Below are positions 24,623-36,294 of a DNA stretch of 64,000 nt, piece after piece. Source of the DNA: Rotaria socialis (lineage: Eukaryota > Rotifera > Eurotatoria > Philodinida > Philodinidae); assembly GCA_905331475.1 (NCBI GenBank), contig CAJNYU010002050.1:1-64000 (forward strand), in the 5' to 3' direction. Below the pieces are notes generated by a model. The model was not told the DNA's origin, made no database searches, and saw only the letters and a list, made by a program, of their open reading frames with translations. Numbering within the stretch: position 1 is the first letter of the stretch; every line of letters begins with the position of its first letter. The position numbers were made by a program, and so were the translations under genes.

Positions 24623-25907
24623 ATACATACTAGCTTAATATCGTGTTGAAAAAATGATGCTTTTGCTGTTGTTCTTTTTACATCGAAAAGAGATAAAACA
24701 AAACCAAAAGCACTTTTTATATTTAAGAACACTCTAGTGTATGCAAAGCCAACCAAACGTTAGTTCATAGTTTCTACGGGATTCTGTCATAACGGAAACG
24801 TAGAGTGAAAGAGACACTTGACGTACTTTTGGTTCTCTGCTTTCGATTATGGAAACGTTTTAATGAAGCGAAAGAAACTCAAAAGTAATCCTGTCCATGA
24901 TTTTATGTTTGCCAGTTATATTCGAGCTATTAACCTTCCAAATCCGACAAAATACTAGCTGACCAATATATTATTTTGACTTAATTAAATGGCAGTAAAG
25001 ATTCAGCTTCTATGATCAGTTCGCCACTTCAGAGTCACAATATTATCAGTCGTTGAATATCCAGTTTATAGACTAATCCATAGCGGCTTCAAATACTCTA
25101 CAGCACTATTTTTAGCCTCCTAGATGAGTGTGATGCCTGCAGTAGTTTTTTTTATTGGGTTTATTGGTAAACTCAAACAGCAACAGTCATGTACTCGATA
25201 AATATGATTCATCTCATGAGTATTTTACGATTGCATACGATACCCATATAGCATGATTCGCCTTTGGCGCATTTCTTATGATAGATTGATATGAAATTGT
25301 GGTTTCACAATTTTTGTGATGATAAAGGTAAAAGAAATTGAATCAGATAAATCCTTCATTCAAGTGAAGAATTCTATGTTTCAATATTGCGTTTTCGAAA
25401 TTTCTAGCCCTAGACACATTGGTATGTGTTGATATGTATGAAACAAACAAATTGATGATAATAATAATAGAACATACTAAGTACATCAATACAATTATTG
25501 ATTCAATACTAATTAGAAAAATATTTTCAAATAAAACTTTGCAATTAACGTTTGTTCTTATTATCAATAAGATGATTAGTAACAAACATAACAACAAACA
25601 CGATCACATTCCAGCTAACAGCGAAAAACATAGGTAAAATTCTGCAACAAAATGTTTATTTTCTTCAAAATCGAAAAACTAAAATTTCACCTCGCGAGAA
25701 TAGATTTAAAAAAATGTGGAAATGTATTTAAAAAAAGTCACACACAACACAATATCAATATACAATTTTACCAAAAAATGCCGAGCATTACACTTTGCTT
25801 GTTTACCTTGAGTTTTCGTTACAAAATGCTTGACTTCTAGCGTAAAAGTCAGTCATATGCATTTTAAGAACTAAAATTCTGACGTATTTTCAACCGGTAC
25901 ACGTATT
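24623..25907. other. convergent intergenic spacer
   Basis: Lies between the 3' ends of the two-pore channel (+) and GRAMD1 (-). The several open frames of 60-85 codons are Ile/Asn/Lys-rich and overlap on opposite strands, as expected of random AT-rich DNA. Nothing else seen. Confidence 0.5.
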
Positions 25908-28900
25908 TTACTTGGGAACTAAAAACGAAATCAAATAAATGAAATTTGTTTTTGTATAAATTTGAATAAAATAGCTTACTGTTTTTGCAGTAATCCGAAC
26001 AGAAACTTGCAGGTATTATCACGATTCTTTCAAGTGAGAAAAGCTTATACCATAAAACGGCTTGAGTAAGTAGGAAACAAATAGCAAAAATAACATTCAA
26101 ATTGAATTGATTGCTCTCATGAGTAATGATCTTTTCTGGTGTAGGTAATGGCATTTCAAGTTTAGGTAACGCTATTTCAAGTTTAGGCAACATTGTGTCT
26201 GTGACTGATGGAATCTCTTCGATTTTTTCTTCAGGTGCAATTATATCAGTCGCTTCTTTTGTAGGTGATTCTTGTTGAGGCTGAGAAATTCGTTTCTCAA
26301 CAGATTGACGATCACTTGCTTTTCTTTGTTCAGCTGCAAGCCTTCGAACTGAAGCAAAAAGAACCATTAATCTTCATATGATAGCCAATAGAGTAATCTA
26401 CCTCGATCACTGACTTCTACGCCTACCGAAGAGATTATATTCTTTTCTATGATTGCTAAAAATAGACGAAAAAACATTCAACTATGAAATTGAAAATAGT
26501 TCAGTTATTTTTTATTACCTCTAATAAAGACGTTGACATATTTAATAAATTTTGGTTCGGCGGAAATTAGTAATGAACTATGCTCAGCATCTTTTTGTAC
26601 CATGCAGAAACGTGTTAGAATATAAAAAGTATCTGCATATTTCATTCCTTCACTATATGCCTCAGTAGTTACAACGTAGACTGAATGGGGTTTTTCTTCT
26701 TCCAATATCTATAAAAAAAATTTGTGCGAGAGGAAAATTTACAAGAACAAAATACGCATATACACATACGTGTCTTTCTCGACATTGAATCATATTGGTA
26801 CCGAGAATAGATTGATTAATTGTTCTGTATTTTACTGTACGCTCTCGTTTGCTATTTGTAGTATTTAAAGTCCATTCACCAAAAGTATAATCTACGTGAA
26901 AAATCGAAATAGTTAGTACTATTATATAATAACATGGAAAACTACCTAGATATTTTTGTTCAGCAAAAAAGTCACGTGTACATGAATTGTCACCGAATAT
27001 TAATTCATAAAGTGTATCAACATCAAAATTAAATGTTTGATTAATGTATGTTTTTGCCAGATGATTTTCACATAAACAACTACTGGGACAAGTTAAAGTG
27101 TCAATGTCTAGATAGAATTAAAATGAAGTTTTTTAACAATTTGATAGCTAAATATTTTCACCAGATTTTGATGAAACAGTACCATTAGAAGAGTCCAGTG
27201 GTTGCGGTAATGAGTTCGATGATCTTGCTGATGATGGCGATTCAGATTTTGATACACCGTTTGAAATTGCAGGATTTGATTGCGAAACATCATTGAACTA
27301 TAAATAATTTTTACTTGAAAAACAAACGGAAAAGTAAATGAAATTACTCTAGCTAAACACAGACGCATTTTTACTCTATTCTGAAAGTATTTTTTATACG
27401 AACATCTAACCATTGATTCATTAGGGATGTACTATTCAAAATGTTCTTTTCCAGTCTCTTAAAGTTCTTCTTCGTTGTTACAAGTCCAGTGTGAAATAGT
27501 TGATTTTGGAAAAAAAAGTCAGCTCTTTTCCTAATCATTTGTTAAATTGTGCCCTCAAATACAAATGAATATTTAAAAAAACACAACAATAAACAAAATC
27601 TAATCCATTTTTAAGATTGGTTTCAAATCAGCAAGAGAAAAAAATGAAGTTCGATACCAATAATATTAGATAATCAAAAACAACTCACTTTACTCCATGA
27701 GAAAATCCACTACTCAATGTTACCCTACTTTTCTCTGTTTCGTTTCCTATTCGGATGTCGTTACTGGTTATTCCCTGAAGTGCATATCAAAACCATTGCC
27801 TTAATTTTATAGTCTATATAAATCATAATTTCGGCACTGTTCCAATGGAGTGCAACATATGCACGTATGCTGCACTAATTGCATACTGATATGCGTGGGT
27901 AGAGCACGGCACATAAGGTAGACGATTGACTTTCAAGTTTTGATACGTCAAATCAATAACTAAAGAGAATAAAATGAATTCTCTTTTTTTTCTCAACTAT
28001 AAGTGTAGATATGGCTTTCTAAGTTCAAAAATTAAGTGTAGAAATCCAATATGGATTTTGGGAAATAGTGATTCGGACAAATAAATTAGACATGCATAAT
28101 AAACGAAAAATAATTTAGAACTTAGGAAAAGGGCTTCCTAACTATTTTAGTAACGTTGCCTGTTTTGAGAACACGGTGACCAGGTCATCCTCACCCTCAA
28201 GATACACTTCGGACTTAGAGTTTCCGTTTAAGAAAAAGCTTTTGTTCTTCTATTACAAAATTTTCGACCAATTTTCGTAGACCCGTATTTCACCAAGGTG
28301 TCGCTGGTGAATAGTCTGTTCTCTTTTCTTGTTTTTCTCGTATTTTCCCTATCGCCTAGCTGTCAATCAATGACCACGTAAACAAAAATTGGTGACAGCG
28401 TGTGATGCACCCAATAAATTATCCTTGCAATTTGCACTATGTTTTACGTAAATTTTCTAACCCTTAACCTATTGTAATTAGTATGATAGGGTGATTATCG
28501 TAATCTATAGTGTCAATTAAATCAGAAAAAGAAATACAAAAGCAAAGTCGTCAAGTATCTATTATATTCAAAGTTGGAAATAGCATTCCGATCTATACAA
28601 ACTCAAGGACATATGTCACATTCATTTTTCAGTTACTCTTCGTCGTGTAAATAATTGTTGCAATTATTTTCCAATACAATTCGACGATTAATAATTGTTT
28701 TTTATCACTTAACGTTTGTGTAACCAATTACATAGAACAAATCGCACAATACTAGACCTGTATAATTGCACATTTAACTGGAGCAGTGTGATGAGGCAGT
28801 TTTAATATCTATTTTTCACACCTATTATTCATTGACAGTCAACTCTTGAGAAGAGGGCGTGAACAAAAACAAGAAGAGAAACGGGCCATAAACGATGAAA

Positions 28901-30855
28901 ACAAAATGCAATAAACTATTCGCCTAATAGATCGCAGAAAATGTATAGGAGCAATGCAGTAGAAAATCTCCACAATCAGAAAAATATATGCAATTATTTT
29001 TATCGACAGGTAATATCGATAAAAAAAGTGTTTTATAAAAAATAAAAATATCTTCGAGATGAATTTAAGATGTTTTTACTGCTATTGATTTCATTGACTA
29101 TCAAAGTAATAATTTTAACTCATTTTATTTAGTTCGATCCCATACAATAACCTCGCGACCTTTAAAAGCGCAAGATTAATAGATACACGTATGATCAGTT
29201 GATATTACTTGTAGTGATTTAATAATCGACAGAGAATAGCTTTGAGAGGATAAATACTCTATATGATAAAAAGTCAAAATATATTACGAAAAAACGGTGA
29301 TCAGCAAATTACGTATGGGAAGGAAACAAACGATATTTTTAAAAGAAAATAAATACACATAGGCCCCGTCCAGTTCTGCTTTTGTTAACGAACTGGTCAT
29401 CCAAAGTAATCAAGTATATTTTTACCTTATGAATATAATCGTCGCTATTCACTGTATTAATGTCTTCTTCGCTATCAATATTTGATTCACTAGGACTCCG
29501 TTGGTCAACAACAATGATCGCTCGTAACTGATGAAAATCTAATGGCTAGAAAAAGAACCGATGAGGTTATTTTTTTTCTTCTCTTAATGATAAAATAAAA
29601 TAATATTACTCGATCGAGTAGAGCATTTTGCCACATACGAAATATATTGGCGAAAATTTTTTCTCTTGGTACATAGCAAGCAAATAAATATTCATCGTCG
29701 TTTTTTGTTCGCAGTTTAATGGCATTTGGAATAATAACTGCAGATTCCTCTCTTGTAACACTAGTTATATCTTTATAAGGAATTTGTACCTATATGAATG
29801 AGATTTTCTAGTCGTATATAAGAATAAAAAAAGAAGGATATGACAATAACTTACACTTTCTTCCGAATGTAGAAAGCATGCATAAAAAGATAGATGATTC
29901 GTTGAAAGAAAAACACGTCCATGCATAAATATCTCTTTTTGCCAAGCACAGGGGTAAGCTAAAAAATGATGATGTATAATAACGATATTGAACGATATAT
30001 AACATACCAATAACTAACTGTTCTTTAGATGATACATTGCCGAATATAGTATGAAAATCTTCATCGCGAATTTGAAAATTCTATAAAAAAAAATAAACGA
30101 TTGAGAATATTAAAACTTTGATATGAAATTCATCTAGAAAATTTATCAAAATTTTAACAAAACAACGAGGAAATCTCTTTTTTCTGTTTTTAATAATAAA
30201 CAATCATACCTTTGTTCGATTTTTTTCAGTTTGTGTTTTTAAACTTGATCGGTAAGGTATTTCAAGAAAGAAAGTATTTGTTTTGAAGAATTTTAATTCT
30301 AATTCATCTGTCTTTTTATTCATTTTAATTGGCACAGAATTTGCTCGTAATTCAAGACCGTTTTCGGGACGGTGAACTTTTTTATTTCCATTAGCCAATA
30401 TAGAATTGTGCAAGCCCTTCGCAATCTTGTCATCTAAAAATTTACAGTATTTCATATTTTCACATATCTTATTTAAAAGTTTATCATATACTTTTTTCAT
30501 GATCATTGTCGATTGAATCTTTATTGGTTGTCATTTCATCCAAAATTGACAGCGATGCTGAACTTCGATGAAAACGAACTGAGTGTCCAATTTGTTTACG
30601 TTCACTTCGAGTTGACTTCTGACCTTGTGATTTATTGCTCTTGCTACTTGTATATCCATTTATGTTCACCGATGATGCATCGCCAGGTGAATCCGGTGAA
30701 TTTAATTTAGCTAGTTTGTTTCGATGCACTCTCGTTTTTAAATGATTCATAATCGATAAAAATTTTTGATTTGAAGGTTCATGTTGATGATTACCATTTT
30801 GCAAAGGTTCGTCTTCAACCTTTACTTTTTCACCTTCATGATTGTGATGCGACAT
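25908..30855 (-). CDS. GRAMD1: GRAMD1/Aster sterol transfer protein (GRAM + VASt + TM)
   Basis: Thirteen exons on the minus strand: 30855-30492, 30433-30210, 30080-30008, 29958-29855, 29789-29610, 29545-29426, 27297-27162, 27107-26946, 26891-26770, 26708-26519, 26455-26402, 26348-25980, 25918-25908; about 702 aa. Aster proteins sit in the ER and move cholesterol at plasma-membrane contacts. The N-terminal third is His/Ser-rich and disordered. The GRAM domain follows (DFHTIFGNVSSKEQLVI, then AWQKEIFMHGRVFLSTNHLS, IPNAIKLRTK, ANIFRMWQNALL). An acidic linker precedes the VASt domain (FNFDVDTLYELIFGD..RDFFAEQKY, KYADTFYILTRFCMV). A single C-terminal TM segment (NVIFAICFLLTQAVLWY) follows repeats of the type LPKLE. 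The 2.1-kb intron 27298-29425 is by far the largest. The last 3-residue exon is uncertain: reading through the donor at 25979 would add about 30 residues instead. The start is ATG 30855; the frame extends upstream only with GTG. Confidence 0.9.
27298..29425. other. 2.1-kb intron of GRAMD1, contents unexplained
   Basis: Thirty times longer than the other introns of the gene. I see no second gene inside on either strand, no terminal repeats and no tandem repeat. It could hold an alternative first exon or old transposon remains, but nothing supports a specific claim. Confidence 0.45.
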
Positions 30856-32440
30856 AAATTTCAAATTATGAATACGCACACAGGTAAGAGTTAGGAAAGC
30901 AAACGAGTCGGCGACTTTATATTCTGTTTATTTTTCACTTCAATGATTGCATCCCACGGAAAGCAGCACACATTGTAAATGTATACACATAGATATGTCT
31001 TTTCCTTTTTCTACGGCAAGTCACATATGCATGATTTGTTCCAATAGTACGATATACTGCCAACGTCTTAAATGCGTAACAAAAAAAAGTAAACAATCAT
31101 CTGCATACTTTACGAACGGAAAGTTTGAGCAGATTCGTGTGATGTAGTCATTTCGGTAGGCGTATGGATATTTGCGTGTTTTCTTTTAACCATTGTCTTT
31201 CACTGCCATCTATTGATGATGTTTGAATAGAAATTTTATAATTAAAATAGCAACTATGTTATGAGAGGGGACGTTGCTGGAGAGCCAACTATTATAGCTA
31301 TCATGGTTGAATTTTTATGCTCGTGTAAATCAGTGCTTATGATTTCTCCGATGTAAACAGAACACTTTTTTTTGCATAATTTTAATTGAATGAGTAAGTA
31401 TAAAGATAGCTACAATAGAAATTTATTTTTGTATTCGAGTAACGAAGCACTTCGTAAGGATATATTCGATTAAAAGAAATGTGTAAAAACCTTAGGAATA
31501 GTTCTCTGTCAAAAAATTAAAAAATTCTAATTTTCTTGCTACGAGAAAAGCATTATATTTTTCTCATATATTAATCACGTTTAACAGCAACCAATGAGTC
31601 TTTTTTCAAGAATTGCCTATTTCTTTTTTTGGTTTTTATGGAAAATATAAATATCCATTTAATCATATTACCTGACGTTCACAGCTTGTATTGATTATGA
31701 ATTCATGAAAGAAAATTGTTCCCTAACCATCGCACACGTCTTTTCTAGAAAAAATTTTTACGTTGATACCTAACAATTGACTTTAGTATCCATTGTTAAA
31801 AATGTTCGAATGAAGACAATGTTTTATTTAAATAAAATTTTGTTAGAAAACATACTTTAACAATATTTAGTGAAACAAAGAATATATCAGATGCATGTAA
31901 AAAGAAAATTTAATTAATTTGAGAGAGACTTATCGTCAAAGTAATCGATCTTTGATTGTAATCTTAATGTGAAGCCTCATCTATTGTATTTTTATAAGAA
32001 ACATTTCATGGTATATGATCGATAGCTTCTATCTATATAGGTGAATATCAATCAAAGAACAAATGAGAACACTTATACCTATCCTTGCTCTTATTTGTTC
32101 TTCGCATGAGCAATTGTGATTATAATAACTCTCTTCTATACTATTCGATTGTTAATGTATGAAATCGCATATATCTTATTTTAACTCTGTCACATTCGCT
32201 TATTTCTTCATCTAATATACCATGCATAAGAAGTATCTCGTACGCTCACGACTATGTTGTCGCCCTTCGGAGCGAAAAAAAAATTAAAGACGTAGACGAC
32301 GAAAGATAAGAGTGAGAGAAAGAGGCGGGGTGAGAAGGATGAGTCTAATGAAGACGAGAGAAAAAAAGAATGAAGTAATACTTCAGTAACAAGAGCACAA
32401 TATAACATTCAATAAAGTTACGATAAACATAAACTTAACA
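30856..32440. other. intergenic, nothing recognised
   Basis: Upstream of GRAMD1 (-) and downstream of the Pro/Tyr-rich gene (-). The frames at 30947-31147 and 32208-32408 show no family features. A short palindrome acgaagcacttcgt occurs near 31441 and, nearly identical, in the merlin intron near 5217. Confidence 0.4.
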
Positions 32441-33097
32441 TTAAATTGGTGGTCCGAGAAAACCCGGAGAGTTCTGTCCACCTCCTGTCCAATCTGTAAA
32501 TAGATTTTGAGGTACTCCTCGAAATGACGAATGATTTAGTTGGACTGGATTTGCCATACCCGTTGACGTGGGAACAGAAACTCCTATATTATTATAAATA
32601 GGTCGAAATTGAGGAGGCTGTTGTGGTACATATGACGTGCCCATTGGATAAGGAGAAGATACATACGGCGGCACTAATTGTGCTGCTACCTGCGGAAACA
32701 TCATTGAAGTAGGAGGTACTAGTACTTGTGGTGATATCATTACAGGTGAATATTGTGGCATCATGAACGGTTGACGTGATGATACATAAGGGTAGGAAGA
32801 ATAATTATTCAAAGGATACATAGGATAACTATTGTAGAGTTGTGAGAAAGAGAAAGGATATGAACGCGATGATTGCATATATACAGGCATTGGTGGAGTA
32901 AAATTTCTTGAGCCATACGAAGATCGACGTGAAACATGATATTGACTTGGTGCAATAGGTTGCGTTGTTGGAGCTAGTCTAACTCTTCTTAATAAACTTC
33001 TTCTGCGTCGTTTTCCTCCTGGAATTCCGCTCCGTCGTCCTGGCGATAAATTTCTTGCTTGTCGTGCAGATTGCGGTTTTGAGCTGCCGAGACCCAT
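32441..33097 (-). CDS. hypothetical Pro/Tyr/Ser-rich protein, possible N-myristoylation
   Basis: Single exon, 218 aa, ATG at 33097. I do not recognise the family. The N-terminus MGLGSSKP fits the N-myristoylation consensus (Gly2, Ser at position 6). A strongly basic stretch follows (PGGKRRRRSLLRRVR), a combination that often targets membranes. Residues about 50-190 are low-complexity, rich in Pro, Tyr, Ser, Met and Gln, with repeated SYP and YPMYPL-like phrases, and are probably disordered. The C-terminus TDWTGGGQNSPGFLGPPI is distinct and looks like a conserved short motif. The length of the clean frame and its amino-acid bias argue that it is a real gene. Its first bases are about 500 bp from the tRNA-like sequence. 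Confidence 0.6.
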   Translation of the reverse strand: MGLGSSKPQSARQARNLSPGRRSGIPGGKRRRRSLLRRVRLAPTTQPIAPSQYHVSRRSSYGSRNFTPPMPVYMQSSRSYPFSFSQLYNSYPMYPLNNYSSYPYVSSRQPFMMPQYSPVMISPQVLVPPTSMMFPQVAAQLVPPYVSSPYPMGTSYVPQQPPQFRPIYNNIGVSVPTSTGMANPVQLNHSSFRGVPQNLFTDWTGGGQNSPGFLGPPI

Positions 33098-33606
33098 TGC
33101 TTGATTGACGATACAAATCTTTTTTTTTATACTACTAAGTACATCAAGTAAGGGTTTGTTTCACGTATATTCAACAGGAAAAGACAAAGAATAGCACGTA
33201 AGCATGAGAAGTAAGCAATTGAAAAGAATAACGAATAAGCAAAAGCATGGAGAAAGAATAGCTACTCAGCCAGAACGAGAAAAAAGTACACACTCGTCTG
33301 AGTGACAAAAATCAAGTGTACAAATTGTAACGATAATTTAATTCACAATATTTACTCGTATCCTTTTTTTTAAATTTCGCTCTATTTATTCGTGACATCC
33401 TATCTTTTTTTTATGATTTTTAGTACAGTTTTTTCGGACGTTTACGAGAGAGAAAGATAACGATAGCATATAGAGAACAGAATACAAAGAACAGGAAACA
33501 AACAAACAAACTGGAGAGGCAGTGATAACGAATCTACGTGTATTGAACTGCCTTCTTTCTTGACTATTCTTCCATTATCGAAAATATCTTTGAAACCAAA
33601 ACACCG
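33098..33606. other. intergenic, nothing recognised
   Basis: Upstream region of the Pro/Tyr-rich gene, with A-rich and T-rich runs and no domain-bearing frame. Confidence 0.4.
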
Positions 33607-33679
33607 TGCCAGGGGAAGGAATCGAATCTTCTGCTATCTGACTAAATCAGATGCATAGAAGCACTACGCCATCCCTGGC
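33607..33679 (-). tRNA. tRNA-like sequence, apparent anticodon UUA; possible pseudogene
   Basis: On the minus strand, 72 nt plus discriminator A. The acceptor stem GCCAGGG/CCCTGGC pairs perfectly. The anticodon stem ATCTG/CAGAT is perfect, with a 7-nt loop ATTTAGT: U33 is present and positions 34-36 read UUA, complementary to the stop codon UAA. The T-loop TTCGATT is canonical, but its stem has one A-C mismatch. The D-arm is non-standard: it can form a 6-bp helix rather than the usual D-stem with a GG in the loop. So it could be a tRNA pseudogene, a tRNA-derived repeat, or an unusual functional RNA. Blocks are shared with the sequence at 39513. Confidence 0.45.
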
Positions 33680-33778
33680 ATTTACTCCTATCTCTCTGTA
33701 TCTGTGAATAAAATGTAAGCGGCAAACATTAGAATAACATGCATGCTCATTATTCAGATAATATATATACTGTACACT

Positions 33779-35178
33779 ATGCTTGGAAAATCTAATGAGA
33801 CATTACCAAAAGCAAGAGATTCATTTTATGATGATGGTGACGGCAATGGTGATGACGATGATGAAAATTCCACAGTACCAGCAACACCCGTCATTTCATC
33901 AATACGTATAGTAGCTTCTAAGCCACCTATCTATCGTCAACAAAGTCAGAGTAGTAGTTCACCATCACGATCATCATGTGATACGGATCATGATGTAACC
34001 GATGTATCATCGATTGGCGGTGAGCATCATCAAGTGCAACAACAACGGAATCACCAACGACAACAGCATCAACAGCAACATCAACATGAAGATCATCAAC
34101 GAAAGCTAGATCATGATCCGCACCATTCATTTCAGCTGCAATCTATGCGACATGTTTTATTAGGTTCATCAGTTCCAACTAGTCGACCACCATCTCCTGC
34201 AGATCCTCAACAACATTTAACTAAGAAACAAGTTCGAATCGTTGCTGATGATACAGACAAAGACCTTCAAAATCATTCTCAACGAAGCCTGCGCCATCAT
34301 CATCATCATCATCACCAACAACAGCAACCTTATATTCATGGTCATACAAAAGATTATCGTCGAGTTCGTCTAACTTCATCAGCAATCAATCGTCAAAAAC
34401 AGCAGCAAAGAATTGAACGTGAAAATTTGGTAAGATTTAAAATTTCTTGTAGCAAAAAAAATCTCATATTAGTCGTTCTCTTTCTTTTACATGTCTGACA
34501 AACATTTCGTACGTGTTACGTAGTTGATCAAACCATTAGCCCCGTTGTTTGTTCAAACATTGTCTTTCAGTGCTTTTCATTCACTATTTACTTTTCATTA
34601 AAACAGAGTATTACTTAACATCTAACTAAAATTTCGCCCACAGGCCAACATCGTTTTTGAAATTATATATCAAAGAATAGTATGACCTGAAATAGACGAG
34701 ATACTTTTATATCTTAGAAAAATAAATATTGAGCCAGATCAAAAAGAAAAAGTTAAATTATCATTTGAAACCATGTTAATTATCCTTTCTATTTAATTTA
34801 TTGAAGAGAATATTAGAACGCCTACAACATACTCGTGCAACAAGTTCTCTTAAACGCGATGAACTTCTCTCACATTATGACCGTCAAATAGGTTATGTAA
34901 CATGTCCACCACCGCCACCACCACCACCACCACCATTAATGCCATCACATATTAGTCTACCTAGCCGACCGTCAAGTGCTACTATAATGTCCTCTACATT
35001 TTCAACATCAGGAAAAAAATCAAACAATCCAAGTCGACCTTCTTCTGCTTCACATCCAATGAATAGTAATAATATGCGATCTCGTCCTCCATCAGCATCC
35101 ACATCATTGCACGGTAGTAGTCGTTCATCGTCTGCCCGTCGGCCCATATGGAATGATCGTTGGCAACAGCACGAATGA
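33779..35178 (+). CDS. CFAP97/hemingway-domain ciliary protein
   Basis: Two exons, 33779-34429 and 34807-35178, phase 0, giving about 340 aa. An in-frame ATG lies 36 bp upstream at 33743, but that leader is Ile/Tyr-rich and probably untranslated. The recognisable part spans the splice: SSAINRQKQQQRIERENL joined to RILERLQHTRATSSLKRDEL, then LLSHYDRQ. This is the KIAA1430/hemingway-type motif of CFAP97 proteins, which act in cilia and sperm flagella. The N-terminal 200 residues are acidic, then Gln/His-rich with an uninterrupted seven-His run. After the motif come a run of ten prolines and a Ser/Arg-rich tail with repeated RPSSA phrases. An aataaa signal follows about 175 bp after the stop. 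Confidence 0.75.
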
Positions 35179-36000
35179 ATTTTTTTCAAAATTTCCTTAA
35201 CGTGTTAAATTGAATGAAAAATCACTTCAGACCCTTGAGCTTCTTTTTTTTCTCGTGATAATGTAATTGTCGTTGTTTTTCTTTTCTTTTCTTATTTCAT
35301 TATATTTTACTCTGTTGTATAAACATATCAGTTTCAATCAAACTGACACTAAATAAATGCACTTTCGTTACGAATTTATTTTCAATATTCATCAAGACAT
35401 TTAATATAAATCTAAATACGTATGTATACGAAATGCATCTTTGTTGGTCACACACATACAGGAGAATAATGATTCACAATTGACAATTAATAAGAAATGC
35501 ACCTACATATGATGACAAGCACAATAAAATGAACTGCATGTCTTTCGTATATGATGATACATCGACTCACTATACTGTTCTATTTTTGATACATAGACTA
35601 ATTGCGGCGGCAACTTTAGTCCTTTTTGGTGGCTCGGATAAAAATATTCATGCATGAACACCTTTATCGTATATGAAAAATATTCTATCAAACACGAATA
35701 ATTGATTTTTTGCTATAACAGCAAGTTGATAAAACTGTTCTAATAGAAAAGTTGACAAGAATATGTGTAATAGAATAAATATTCAGAAAAATCAAAACAA
35801 ACTATTTTCTCTGAAAATTTTCAATAGTTATAATAGTATTAAATCAGATAGGGAAAGAAAAATAGATAATTTCGAAAAGTTAATTTTAGACAATTTATTT
35901 TTTCATCGAACGTCAATCTTGATATTTGAAATAAAAATTGACAGATTAACATCTAGTTTAATTAAATGAACATGTTAGATAAAATAAGATGATGTCAAAT
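35179..36000. other. convergent 3' spacer, nothing recognised
   Basis: Contains ctaaataaatgc near 35350, a likely polyadenylation signal of the CFAP97-like gene. No other feature seen. Confidence 0.45.
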
Positions 36001-36294
36001 TCAAAGTCTTGTAACACGTTTTGGTTTCGGTTCAAGTCTTTCGTCAAATAATTCTTCATAAAAGTCTTCATTTTTCTCTAAAATATAATCATTAATTTCT
36101 TCTTCTTCTTCTTCGATGATGGACGAAGATGAAGATCCAATAATAGACGATGATGTGAATTCTGTCAGTAACTGTCGGAATGAATTAAGATCAGCATCCA
36201 ATGTATGTAGTACATGAGATAAATTACGAGAAATGCGTTGTAAAGAAAGTAGTAACATGAAAATTGTATCCGGTGTTAATGAAGAAGAATTCAT
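36001..36294 (-). CDS. small hypothetical acidic protein
   Basis: 97 aa, single exon. The N-terminal half has an amphipathic helical pattern (LLLSLQRISRNLSHVLHTLDADLNSFRQLL), followed by a Ser run and a run of six glutamates, then a basic tail ending PKPKRVTRL. It resembles small coiled-coil subunits of larger complexes in general shape, but I could not assign a family. The codon pattern in the helical half looks coding, and the Glu run comes from a TTC repeat. Confidence 0.45.
   Translation of the reverse strand: MNSSSLTPDTIFMLLLSLQRISRNLSHVLHTLDADLNSFRQLLTEFTSSSIIGSSSSSIIEEEEEEINDYILEKNEDFYEELFDERLEPKPKRVTRL

Noticed and set aside
34893..35189. Minus-strand frame with a glycine run
   Set aside because: Antisense to the proline run of the CFAP97-like gene.
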